Positions 45,624-53,549 of a stretch of DNA of 64,000 nucleotides are shown one piece after another (the first letter of the stretch is position 1; every line of letters begins with the position of its first letter). Both the position numbers and the translations under genes were made by a program. Where the stretch lies: positions 104,737,829 through 104,801,828 of the forward strand of contig OW386292.2 in assembly GCA_936432065.2 (NCBI GenBank), in the 5' to 3' direction. This DNA is from Rutpela maculata (lineage: Eukaryota > Arthropoda > Insecta > Coleoptera > Cerambycidae). The notes under the pieces were generated by a model. The model was not told the DNA's origin. It saw only the letters and a program-made list of their open reading frames with translations, and searched no databases.

Positions 45624-46166
45624 CTAATTTGATGGAGTGGCTCGCTGCAAGATTTCCCCGTCTGTCAGGCGTGTTGTGGAGTGAAAGTCTACGTGTCGAT
45701 GCAACGCCAGGTCGACACGTCGTTGGTACCCCATGTAACAACCGTAGCACAGTTGATACTTTGCACCATCCTTTGTGTCAACAGCCACATATGCCATGGT
45801 GGTGCAGAATATCTCATTCCTGGGGTGGTGTCCTCTTAGGAGATACTTATCGGTGAGCTCCATTTCTTCTTCATCGTCTGATGCGTCTGCAACTATGCCA
45901 TCGTCAGCAGTATCAAGTTCGACTTGTTCCAGTACGACAGCATCATCACCTTCCTCACCGTCCACATCTCCTGGAAGAACACCCTCTTCGACGTCAACAA
46001 CTTCCACTCCGGCTCCAACAACATCCCCTTCGGCAGCCATATCGGCGTCTCCTTCATGGTCGTTCCATATATTATTAATGCCGTCCACTTCCGCCAACCA
46101 ATCCAAAAATTCTAGATTGGCACATCCTCTGGGTACACCCATCATAAAATTAGGAACAGCAGCCAT
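45624..46166 (-). CDS. Acidic protein with a C-terminal Cys/His finger
   Basis: Start chosen at MAAVPNFMMGVPRG because the upstream extension is basic and overlaps the promoter. 180 residues: a conserved-looking N-terminus (FLDWLAEVDGINNIW), a long acidic Asp/Glu/Val-rich middle, then CTTMAYVAVDTKDG and a finger-like CYGCYMGYQRRVDLALHRH (C-x2-C-x12-H). Divergent from the Cys-rich gene at 46391, with TATA-like CATATAAATA and a TGACGTCA palindrome between them. Possible transcriptional regulator, by composition only. Confidence 0.6.
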   Translation of the reverse strand: MAAVPNFMMGVPRGCANLEFLDWLAEVDGINNIWNDHEGDADMAAEGDVVGAGVEVVDVEEGVLPGDVDGEEGDDAVVLEQVELDTADDGIVADASDDEEEMELTDKYLLRGHHPRNEIFCTTMAYVAVDTKDGAKYQLCYGCYMGYQRRVDLALHRHVDFHSTTRLTDGEILQRATPSN

Positions 46167-46224
46167 TATAAGAGTAAAAAAATTAGTTCGTAAACGTACA
46201 GTGTTGAAAATCAACTGAATCGTA

Positions 46225-46263
46225 TCAAGTCTCCTCCTTATTTATATGCAACCGGTGACGTCA
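46225..46263. promoter_or_regulatory. Divergent promoter with a CRE-like palindrome
   Basis: TGACGTCA at 46256-46263 next to TATTTATATG (TATA box of the leftward gene at about 46238). The same palindrome lies in both terminal repeats of element B and in the old terminus at 32008-32015. Confidence 0.45.
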
Positions 46264-46390
46264 TGACCCCCACACCTTGGATGACATCAGCACCCTCAAC
46301 ATTACTTAAATGCGAATGAATACGAAGAGGAGCACAGTTATTTTTCTTATTTCGTACTGCATATACTATAAAATATTAACAAGTGTTAAA

Positions 46391-46894
46391 ATGCCTTTTC
46401 CAAAAGAATGGGAATCCAAACCAACCATCGCCGCATACCCATATAGTACGTATAACCAAATTGTGTGTCATAATTGTTACGTGTCCTGGCCGAAGGAGTA
46501 CATAAATTCATGTACGGGATTATGTAGAAAATGTAGAGATGCGAATCCTGTGCCAATTAAGAAAAGCCAAGGGGTTCAAGGAAGAGATTCAGGCGAGCGC
46601 CAAGAAAATGAATGCCGCAAGTGTCTGCAGCTGTTAACTCGCACAAATTTCGGAGTAATCAGAGATGTTTGTGATGTGTGCAAGGTGGAACATCCATTAA
46701 GGCAGCGGTGTCTCTCTTGTGATAGATACAAAGACGATTGTTGGAACAATGTGTGTAAGATGTGTAGAGGAGGTAAAATATTATGCGAGAATGTTGGTCA
46801 TTTTTATGGGAGTTTTGTGCATCACGAAAGAAAATGCTGGTGTGTTAATCAAGAAATCCAGTTGTTAAGGCATGAGATTAATTCATGGAATTAA
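46391..46894 (+). CDS. Cysteine-rich zinc-binding protein of unknown function
   Basis: 167 residues from MPFPKEWESKP. About 22 cysteines, mostly in CxxC pairs: VCHNCYVSW, CTGLCRKCRD, ECRKCLQ, DVCDVCKVEH, RCLSCDRYKDDC, VCKMCRGG, KCWCVN. This implies three or four zinc clusters. No catalytic motif seen (no RING spacing I can defend). The frame is fully intact although neighbours are broken. Lineage-specific accessory gene; candidates include a host-interaction or transcription factor role, unproven. Confidence 0.7.
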   Translation: MPFPKEWESKPTIAAYPYSTYNQIVCHNCYVSWPKEYINSCTGLCRKCRDANPVPIKKSQGVQGRDSGERQENECRKCLQLLTRTNFGVIRDVCDVCKVEHPLRQRCLSCDRYKDDCWNNVCKMCRGGKILCENVGHFYGSFVHHERKCWCVNQEIQLLRHEINSWN

Positions 46895-47185
46895 GGCATG
46901 GAATTTTATGAAGATGTAAAATTTCTTTCTTTATTGTATTTGGATTTAGAATAATTTATATTTTGCCAATAAAATATATTTAAATTAATTTGTTTTTTTT
47001 TTTCTATTAACTTACTGAAATATAAAATGTAAATAATATTACAGTGAAATAAAGCTATTCAATAATGAATTTTAGACATTTAAATAAAACACATTAATGT
47101 CGTATACATATTTTATTTCTATATTACTGATACACAAGTAAATATATTGATTATGTATATTTTATATTATTCAAAATTTAATAAA

Positions 47186-48103
47186 TTACACAACATCCTT
47201 TTTGTCAATCCAAGAGTTGTGTTCTTTGGAAAGTCCCATCCATTTAAGAAATATTCTGTTTCCTTTTTTCCTTAACACCTTCTCCACTAGATATATATCG
47301 GGATATTTAGTTTTTTGTAACTCCATTTGATAAAAACATCATTTAATTGGTTGGGCATACATATCTTGAAGCTGATAAGTTGTTGGGTTAGTTATGTTTA
47401 TTTTCACAATTTTAAAAAGTTCAGTTGAAAAATTGACTGTAAAACCTTTCTCAAATACACCTTTGTATGCACTTATTCGGACTACGTCACCAACATGAAA
47501 CTAAGTTTTTAAAGCAATCCTAATATTGTCATAAGCACTCAATTTTGTGGTTGGTTTTACATCAGCAGGCTTCATACCAATCGTATGATGTACTTTGTTG
47601 TTGTACATATTTGTAATGTTGGCTAGAATGTCGAACCATTAGTATTTACCTCTAGCTGAGAATTCTTTATATAACCAATTTCTCAATGTCCGTATCACTC
47701 TCTCCACAACTGCTGCTTTCTTTGTACTATACGTCGAGTAATGATTAATGGAATGCTTCTTCATTAAAGTGGAAAAGTGTTTGTTGTAGAATTCGGTACC
47801 CTGGTCGCTTTGAATATTCTTAGGTGTGTAGTTTGATTTTTGCAAAATGCTTCTCATGCCCTTCGTAATTTCAATTGCCGTTTTATTTCTTAAGGGTCTT
47901 GTCCACACATATTTTGAGTAACAGTCAATCACTACGAGAATATATCGATAACCTTTATTCTCATTAGCAAGTGGTTGCATTTCAGCCAAATCAATTTGCC
48001 ATAAATCACCGTAACCCTTGATGATTGTTCTTCTACGAAAATTTTTACGGGGTAATCTGTGCAGCTCCTCCACAATACCCCTTTTTGTTCTACTAATTTC
48101 CAT
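47186..48103 (-). pseudogene. INT: Retrovirus-like integrase with chromodomain, three in-frame stops
   Basis: 306 codons in one frame on the minus strand. The DDE core is complete: Asp in LWQIDLAEM, Asp in QSDQGTEFY, Glu in AAVVERVIRTLR. Then an SH3-like region (VGDVVRISAYKGVFEKG) and a chromodomain (YPDIYLVEKVLRKKGNRIF, FLKWMG, NSWI). Stops at codon 155 (TAA, 47641-47639), 201 (TAG, 47503-47501) and 255 (TGA, 47341-47339), each explained by one substitution; no frameshift. A truncated product would keep the catalytic core but lose the DNA- and chromatin-binding parts. It would have inserted the element and produced the 6-bp duplication. Confidence 0.9.
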
Positions 48104-48169
48104 GATAACTTCTTGGCTTCAATGCGAAAGATACACCTAACTGATAGATGTTTGCAGATAGACTAATTT

Positions 48170-48951
48170 CTAATAAGTTAATTCTTCTAATTTAACAAGT
48201 TTCTCAATTAAATTATTAATCTGTTTAGTGTTTAGAGAAACTGCATTTTCAACTTCTTTATGTTTTTTATCAGTATCTTTTTGTATTTGTTCATTAACAT
48301 ACTTTTTCATTGCTGCAATAACTTCTTCTTTTTTTCTTTGCATTTTATCATCAACGTACTTTCTCACAGCACCACTAACTAAGCCAGCTTGATCATTAAC
48401 TTTATGCATTTGCTCATTAACATACTTTTTCATAGCTACACTACTTAAGTCAGATTGACTATTGACATACTTTTTCATTGCTGCAATAATTAAGTCACTG
48501 ATCTCATCCATAGCCTTGTGGATGTCTGCAAAGTATGTAGCAAATCGGTTTTCAACATAATTACGTGTTACACCATCCTTACTATCTACCGGTTCTCCAA
48601 TGTTCTTTAAACTTGCTCATTAACATACTTTTTCATAGCTACACTACTTAAGTCAGATTGACTATTGACATACTTTTTCATTGCTGCAATAATTAAGTCA
48701 CTGATCTCATCCATAGCCTTGTGGATGTCTGCAAAGTATGTAGCAAATCGGTTTTCAACATAATTACGTGTTACACCATCCTTACTATCTACCGGTTCTC
48801 CAATGTTCTTTAAACGTTTATTCTGGATATCAAAGTGATTTTCTGTGGTGAGGTTAAAGCCAAGACCTGGTGGACCGCGTACGACTAATGATTTATTAGC
48901 GCCGCCTCTTCTACGTCCAAACTTGTCAATTGTGTTGTGAACAGGTAGCAT
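48170..48951 (-). pseudogene. Fibre-like repeat protein broken by a tandem duplication
   Basis: Starts MLPVHNTIDKFGRRRGG, then GPPGLGFNL and FDIQNKRLKNIGEPVDSKDG (a VDSKDGVTRNYVE-type phrase reminiscent of phage and viral fibre shafts), then repeats of the form AMKKYVNxQ with intervening polar residues and a Leu/Ile heptad end. The second exact copy of a 203-base segment (48411-48613 and 48614-48816) shifts the frame, splitting the gene into 48951-48607 and 48511-48170. Without the duplication it would be about 193 residues. A trimeric fibre role is inferred from the repeat style and its place among capsid genes. Confidence 0.6.
48411..48816. repeat. 203-bp perfect tandem duplication
   Basis: TGCTCATTAACATACTTTTT at 48411 and 48614; TGTTCTTTAAAC at 48601 and 48804. 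I found no mismatch by eye between units, so the event is recent (or an assembly artefact). Confidence 0.9.
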
Positions 48952-49133
48952 TTCTGATTACATCTGATCTGATTTAAGTATTTCACAATATATTATACTT
49001 CCCAATTAGATATATTCACAAGGAAATTTAATAAAATCAATTTTTCTTTTTTTTATTTAAATTATTACTTCCTACGTTGACACTCCTTACTGGAATTAAA
49101 TTTAATTTCGCTAATAGATTATTTTTTCTTCTC

Positions 49134-50108
49134 TCATTTCCTCCAACAAACTATTTCATTGTTAACACCACTGTTACCTGCCATTTTTGAACTATACAGC
49201 AGACGTAGACGATCCACCAACTCTTTCGGTTTATTCCAATAAACATAATTCACACCTCTACTATTGTATAATTTCTTAATAGGCATACCCGAACCTATTC
49301 TAGATCTCGTCGTTACTGTAGGAGATAACAGTGGTTTTATAATTTCACTGAATTTCTTCCATTTTTTTACTTTCAAACCCAGACTTATATCATAGCGGTT
49401 ATACGGTGCTTTTGTCTTATTTAATATTTGCCGATATATTTCACGCTCATCTCCAATAAGTTTCATCACTACGTAGAACTGATGGATATTTCATAAATAT
49501 TACATCATACAACTTAGAACTGCCAGGATACTTTCCCACTCGCTTATTACCACGCCACAAGGTAATATTTCCACCAGAAAAGCGTATTTCGCTATTACCT
49601 ATTAATAGTTTATCTGTGTTGGGATCTAGACGCACACCGTATACAGTATCATATTTATGATTACCAGACTTTACATTTTCTACATGTTGTTTGATCACAT
49701 CACCCTCTTTTTCTGCACTGCTAAGGATACTTTCTGAACCTGGGGTACTCATTAACGATGATCTCGGTGGTGTTTCCATAAAATATGTTTGACTTGCATT
49801 ATTCTCATTATCTTCATCACTAGTTTCAGATGCTGCTTTAAATGCACTGGTACTAGCTCTTGCACCCCCTGGTGTTTGTGTCTGTGTTGGCACATTATTT
49901 TGTGATTTTACCTTTGAAGCGGATGATACGTCTTTTAAAGCGTATCTGAATGCCCTAAAGGTGTGGTTATAGGTTCATATATCTTCTCCAACGTTAATTT
50001 ATTCTCAGCATCTCTATTCTTGAGAGAATTGAATTTCTTACGTACGGAGTCGGTAGCCTCAACTAATTGACGTTTCAGACTTATTTCAGCTCCCACATCT
50101 CTATCCAT
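49134..50108 (-). pseudogene. Polinton conserved protein (DUF8207-like), twice broken
   Basis: N-terminal helices (LKRQLVEATDSVRKKFNSLK, AENKLTLEKIYEPIT), Ser/Thr-rich linker, then YGVRLDPNTDKLLIG, GKYPGSSKLYDVIFMKYP and the conserved C-terminal block (VYWNKPKELVDRLRLLYSSK then NEIV). Two lesions: an extra block of about 20 bases at 49939-49959 that terminates the N-terminal frame, and a frame change near 49455 between the two C-terminal pieces. Frequently found in arthropod Polintons next to the ATPase; role unknown, possibly a virion or morphogenesis factor. The DUF name is from memory of the family wording and should be treated as tentative. Confidence 0.65.
49939..49959. other. Filler segment identical to part of the penton gene
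   Basis: 21 bases identical to 53156-53176 and in the same strand orientation. It interrupts the DUF8207-like gene; removing 20 bases here restores the frame on both sides. Confidence 0.75.
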
Positions 50109-50184
50109 ATTAGCTTTTTGCTTAATTTTGCCGATGTAATACGGACGCTGTCTGCAGATCGATTGAAGTCCTAATTACAATTCT

Positions 50185-50877
50185 TTATGGATATATGAAA
50201 CTATCAAGTCCTTTCCTGTATCTCCCCTCGTTTACTTCTCTATCTTTGTCAATAACAAGAAACCCATACCTTTCTTTCCAACATTCTGCACACATTTCTT
50301 GAAATTTCTTAAAAGATACGTCCGGCGAGACATGATCAGAGAAAATGTGGTGTAAATTCATGTCATCCTGCTTGAACAATGCTATAAAATTTGCGTTGTC
50401 TCTTACTAACTGCTTTGGCACGCGAGAATATGTTTGTGCCAGATAAAAACAATCTACATTTCTATGGCGACCCATTGAGAAAAACGCACGAATTACATCT
50501 TGTTTTTCACATATAACATCATCAAATATAAATATAGAATCAAGTTTAGCATCAGATGGCTGCACTATATCCGCATTATTACTGAAGGTGTAAAATCCTA
50601 GTCCCTTATTAGGCTCTAATATCTTACGCAAATACTCGTACTTGGGTTGATATAGAGACTTTGAATATAGGTAAATGTTTGCAAAACGAAGTCCAAGGGG
50701 GTGAGTAAGCAGAGATATCAGTAAATTTGTCTTTCCACAGGCACTTGGGCCGATTAATAGTCCACGAATAGTTGAGGGAAGTAATGGTCCATGGCGCGAT
50801 TCGACTTGTAACCCACATCCAACTTTTTCGTCTAAATTGTCTACAGCGAACTTCTGTCTCTTCTTCACAATACGCAT
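50185..50877 (-). CDS. ATP: FtsK/HerA-type packaging ATPase
   Basis: Start at MRIVKKRQKFAV (50877), preferred over 50916 because related ATPases begin close to this motif. Walker A is GPSACGKTNLL, Walker B is LDSIFIFDDVI (two acidic residues), followed by the sensor-type QTYSRVPKQLVRDNANF and the C-terminal FKKFQEMC block. About 230 residues, typical length. It would drive genome entry into preformed capsids. Head-to-head with the phospholipase gene, 55 bases apart. The frame is intact. Confidence 0.92.
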   Translation of the reverse strand: MRIVKKRQKFAVDNLDEKVGCGLQVESRHGPLLPSTIRGLLIGPSACGKTNLLISLLTHPLGLRFANIYLYSKSLYQPKYEYLRKILEPNKGLGFYTFSNNADIVQPSDAKLDSIFIFDDVICEKQDVIRAFFSMGRHRNVDCFYLAQTYSRVPKQLVRDNANFIALFKQDDMNLHHIFSDHVSPDVSFKKFQEMCAECWKERYGFLVIDKDREVNEGRYRKGLDSFIYP

Positions 50878-50895
50878 TGTAGCACGGTTGAAGAC

Positions 50896-50904
50896 TATAT
50901 AAAT
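50896..50904 (+). promoter_or_regulatory. TATA box in the ATPase/phospholipase divergent gap
   Basis: TATATAAAT, 29 bases before the phospholipase ATG, which implies a very short leader for that gene. Confidence 0.45.
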
Positions 50905-50932
50905 AGATGTATGCATTACAATTGTTATTTAA

Positions 50933-51835
50933 ATGTTGTCAGTCAAACAGCACACAAGTAAAAACCGCCATCGTTTAAAGGCTGGTAAAGGAGTAGTAAA
51001 TTCCCTAATAAATAAGCTTCCATTTGAACTGCATTTACCGGGAGGTTATCAGTACTGTGGCCCCGGTACTAAATTACAAAAAAGATTAGCGCGAGGTGAT
51101 CCAGGTATAAATAAGTTGGATTCTGCATGCAAGCAACACGATATTGCATACGATCAAAACACGAACGATTTAGCTGCCCGACACAAAGCAGACTATCAGC
51201 TTGAACAAGCTGCTTGGAAACGAGTTAAATCCAAAGACGCAGGTATTAAAGAAAAGGCTGCAGCGTGGTTAGTTACCACCATAATGAAGGGGAAACAACG
51301 CCTCGGTATGGGATGTAGGTCAACAACATCACGTACTACAAAAAGGAAAAATATGATTAAAAAGAAGAATAAAAACAGGAAGAACGTTAAAAATGTAGCG
51401 TTCGGTGCTGGAATAGTGCGCAAGGTACGTGATGATCTACGCAAGGCCGGTGGCAAGCGCTCTATTGCTAATGATACAAAAAAAATTGCACAAATGGCGC
51501 TTCAAGCAGCACGGCGTCACATGAGGGCGGCTGGTGGAAAACGTAATATTCGTACACCTCGCATAATACCTATTCCGAAAGTTGGTGGAATTCTACCTTT
51601 AATACCTATTTTTGCTGGATTATCAGCGTTAGGTAGTTTGGCTGGAAGTGCAGCTGGTATAGCCAAAGCTGTAAATGATGTTAAAACAAGCAGAGAGGAA
51701 TTGGCCGAAAAAAATCGTCACAATAGACACATGGAAGCGATTGCTCTAGGAAAAAGTGACAAAGGATTATATTTGAAACCGTATCGTAAAGGACTGGGTC
51801 TTTATTTAAAACCACAAAGTTCAAAAAACTACTAG
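50933..51835 (+). CDS. Parvovirus-type phospholipase A2 / minor virion protein
   Basis: 300 residues. The PLA2 domain at ~25-120 has the calcium loop (YQYCGPGTKL) and the catalytic His-Asp pair (DSACKQHDIAYD), as in parvovirus VP1 unique regions. A basic middle with repeated RxxGGKR motifs (RKAGGKRS, RAAGGKRN) is core-protein-like. A Gly/Ala-rich hydrophobic segment (ILPLIPIFAGLSALGSLAGS) and a C-terminal repeat KGLYLKPYRKGLGLYLKP follow. The combination suggests a virion protein that opens membranes and contacts DNA; cleavage by the neighbouring protease is possible. The C-terminus overlaps the extended protease frame. Confidence 0.85.
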   Translation: MLSVKQHTSKNRHRLKAGKGVVNSLINKLPFELHLPGGYQYCGPGTKLQKRLARGDPGINKLDSACKQHDIAYDQNTNDLAARHKADYQLEQAAWKRVKSKDAGIKEKAAAWLVTTIMKGKQRLGMGCRSTTSRTTKRKNMIKKKNKNRKNVKNVAFGAGIVRKVRDDLRKAGGKRSIANDTKKIAQMALQAARRHMRAAGGKRNIRTPRIIPIPKVGGILPLIPIFAGLSALGSLAGSAAGIAKAVNDVKTSREELAEKNRHNRHMEAIALGKSDKGLYLKPYRKGLGLYLKPQSSKNY

Positions 51836-51891
51836 ACACCCTACCTCGAAAACCTCTTACCGACATCGATCTTAAATATTATGCTGAGAAG

Positions 51892-52212
51892 ATGAAGGTA
51901 CCATACTTTCGAGGTATATTTATGCGTGACAATCTACCAAATTATGGACCACGTCATAATGAATCCGCCATCATAAATTTGGATAGTGTAGATGGCCCTG
52001 GAACACACTGGGTGGCATTTAAAAAACGCGGCAGTTTAGTCACATATTTCGATAGTTTTGGCGATTTACCCCCACCAAGAGAATTAGTCCTGTACTTGCG
52101 CAACGGTTCAATGTCTACAGATAAAATCTACTATAATTATGAGCGCCAACAAAATTTCAACACAGTGTGGTGTGGTCATTTGTGCTTAAAGTTTCTTTCC
52201 TCAAAAAATTAA
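51892..52212 (+). CDS. PRO: Adenain-like cysteine protease
   Basis: 106 residues from the ATG: FRGIFMRDNLPNYGP, His in GPGTHWVAF, Asp in YFDSFGDLPPP, Cys in WCGHLCLKFL, i.e. the C5-family triad order. The frame stays open upstream to 51790 and reads KPLTDIDLKYYAEKMKVPYF, which looks conserved but has no ATG and overlaps the end of the phospholipase gene in another frame. So the true N-terminus may come from frameshifting, a non-AUG start or an unseen splice. Expected to process capsid proteins. Confidence 0.85.
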   Translation: MKVPYFRGIFMRDNLPNYGPRHNESAIINLDSVDGPGTHWVAFKKRGSLVTYFDSFGDLPPPRELVLYLRNGSMSTDKIYYNYERQQNFNTVWCGHLCLKFLSSKN

Positions 52213-52309
52213 GTAAAACTCTTCAAATGGAATCTGTAACACCATCAATGGATCGAGAAGCAATTAAACGGATGGGCCACTCCTTGATTGCTTACGCAGC
52301 TTATTGAAG

Positions 52310-52630
52310 ATGAGCAAACAGCAACTTTCAGATATGCCTAAAGAAGTAATGATTGCGTGTGCCCCTAATGAAATTGCGTTAGTTTGGGATAAGTTACCTA
52401 CACACCTTCAGGATGACATTGATATTTTAAAATATCAGTGCTGTCAAGAACATTATTCTAATGATGAAAATAATATTGATGTTAATGACGGCTCACCACC
52501 TCGAAAAATATTTTGCTGCTACTGTAAAGTTGACGAGGTGAATGTGGTGTCAAATAATGACATAAATGTATCTCCATCACCCCCCAAAAAAAGAAGATTA
52601 ATCCACAACAACTGCTGTAAATCACAATAA
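52310..52630 (+). CDS. Small Cys-containing basic-tailed protein
   Basis: 106 residues from MSKQQLSDMPKE. Helical N-terminus (IALVWDKLPTHLQDDIDIL), a Cys pair (YQCCQEH), a second (FCCYCKVDE), and a nuclear-localisation-like PPKKRRL near the end. It is packed between protease and penton genes with four bases to the next ATG. No family recognised. Confidence 0.6.
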   Translation: MSKQQLSDMPKEVMIACAPNEIALVWDKLPTHLQDDIDILKYQCCQEHYSNDENNIDVNDGSPPRKIFCCYCKVDEVNVVSNNDINVSPSPPKKRRLIHNNCCKSQ

Positions 52631-52634
52631 ATTC

Positions 52635-53384
52635 ATGCAGCAATCTCCAAAAAGATCAGTCATGTCACACACCTTCACTTTATCAAGCCGCTCAAGCGTG
52701 CTCAGTGCAGAATTTTATCCACCCATTGAACTAGATATGGGTAGTCGATATGGACTGGGATTAATTGGATTTTATTCATACAACTCTATTTTTAATGTAG
52801 ACGAGACAAACAATCGTTTTTGTTATAGAGAGCGTCCAAAACTACCCCTCGTATACAAGCATATACCATATGGAGCATATGAAATTGATGAAATATATCG
52901 AGCAATATTGAAAGCTATACCAGCTGATACAGAGGAAGAAAAAGAAAAATTATTCCGGCTACGAGCAAACAACAATACGCTGAAGTGTGAAATTTGGTCA
53001 AAATATGGAATTGACTTTTCACAAGCAAACTCTATTGGTAGTCTGTTGGGATTTGAACCAACATACTTACATCCAAACCAGAGCCATGAATCAACACTCC
53101 CTGTTGATATTATGAAAGTAAGGATGGTACGTGTGAATTGCAACATTATTTCCGGAGCGTATCTGAATGCCCTAAAATCCCACACACTCTTCGAGTTTGA
53201 TATTGATGTTGAACCTGGATACAAACTTACTAAGGAGCCAGCTAACATCATATATTTACCTGTTAGACCAGAAGGACGCCAGTTTATCGACAACATTACT
53301 CTGCACATATTGGATGACAATGGAGATTTAATTAACTTTCGAGGTGAAAAGATTATTGTGAAGCTAGAATTGAAACAATTTTAA
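52635..53384 (+). CDS. Penton-like minor capsid protein
   Basis: 249 residues; an alternative start at the tenth codon (MSHTFTL) is equally likely. Contains ELDMGSRYGLGLIGFYSYNS, IPYGAYEIDEIYRAIL, NNTLKCEIWSKYGIDF, SIGSLLGF and a C-terminal strand-rich part (NIIYLPVRPEGRQFIDNIT, LVxFRGE-type end). This matches the Polinton minor capsid (single jelly-roll) family in wording and length. A 21-base piece of this gene (53156-53176) recurs in the DUF8207-like gene. The frame is intact. Confidence 0.8.
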   Translation: MQQSPKRSVMSHTFTLSSRSSVLSAEFYPPIELDMGSRYGLGLIGFYSYNSIFNVDETNNRFCYRERPKLPLVYKHIPYGAYEIDEIYRAILKAIPADTEEEKEKLFRLRANNNTLKCEIWSKYGIDFSQANSIGSLLGFEPTYLHPNQSHESTLPVDIMKVRMVRVNCNIISGAYLNALKSHTLFEFDIDVEPGYKLTKEPANIIYLPVRPEGRQFIDNITLHILDDNGDLINFRGEKIIVKLELKQF

Positions 53385-53398
53385 TATTCCGAGCAAAA

Positions 53399-53490
53399 AT
53401 GGGCTTTCGATATAATCAGAAACGATTGGCACATTGCCGATATAAAGTGTTTAACGATAAAAAGAAGAGTGATTGTAGAAACCAATTCAT
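53399..53490 (+). pseudogene. Small basic protein gene, 5' part (split by a retroelement)
   Basis: ATG at 53399, 15 bases after the penton stop: MGFRYNQKRLAHCRYKVF and further Lys/Arg-rich codons, ending in GAAACCAATTCAT, the retroelement's target site. The same 13 bases at 55945-55957 continue in frame to 56051. The whole would be about 60 residues, basic, between penton and major capsid genes; possibly a core or scaffolding peptide. Confidence 0.5.
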
Positions 53491-53549
53491 CATATATAGT
53501 GCCAGTGCCTGTACAGCGAACAACACGTATTAATCTCCGCACCGTAAAC

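Noticed and set aside
53469..53549. Upstream start for the Gag-like frame
   Set aside because: This part belongs to the interrupted small basic gene, the target duplication and the element's short leader; the first ATG with Gag-like sequence is at 53550.
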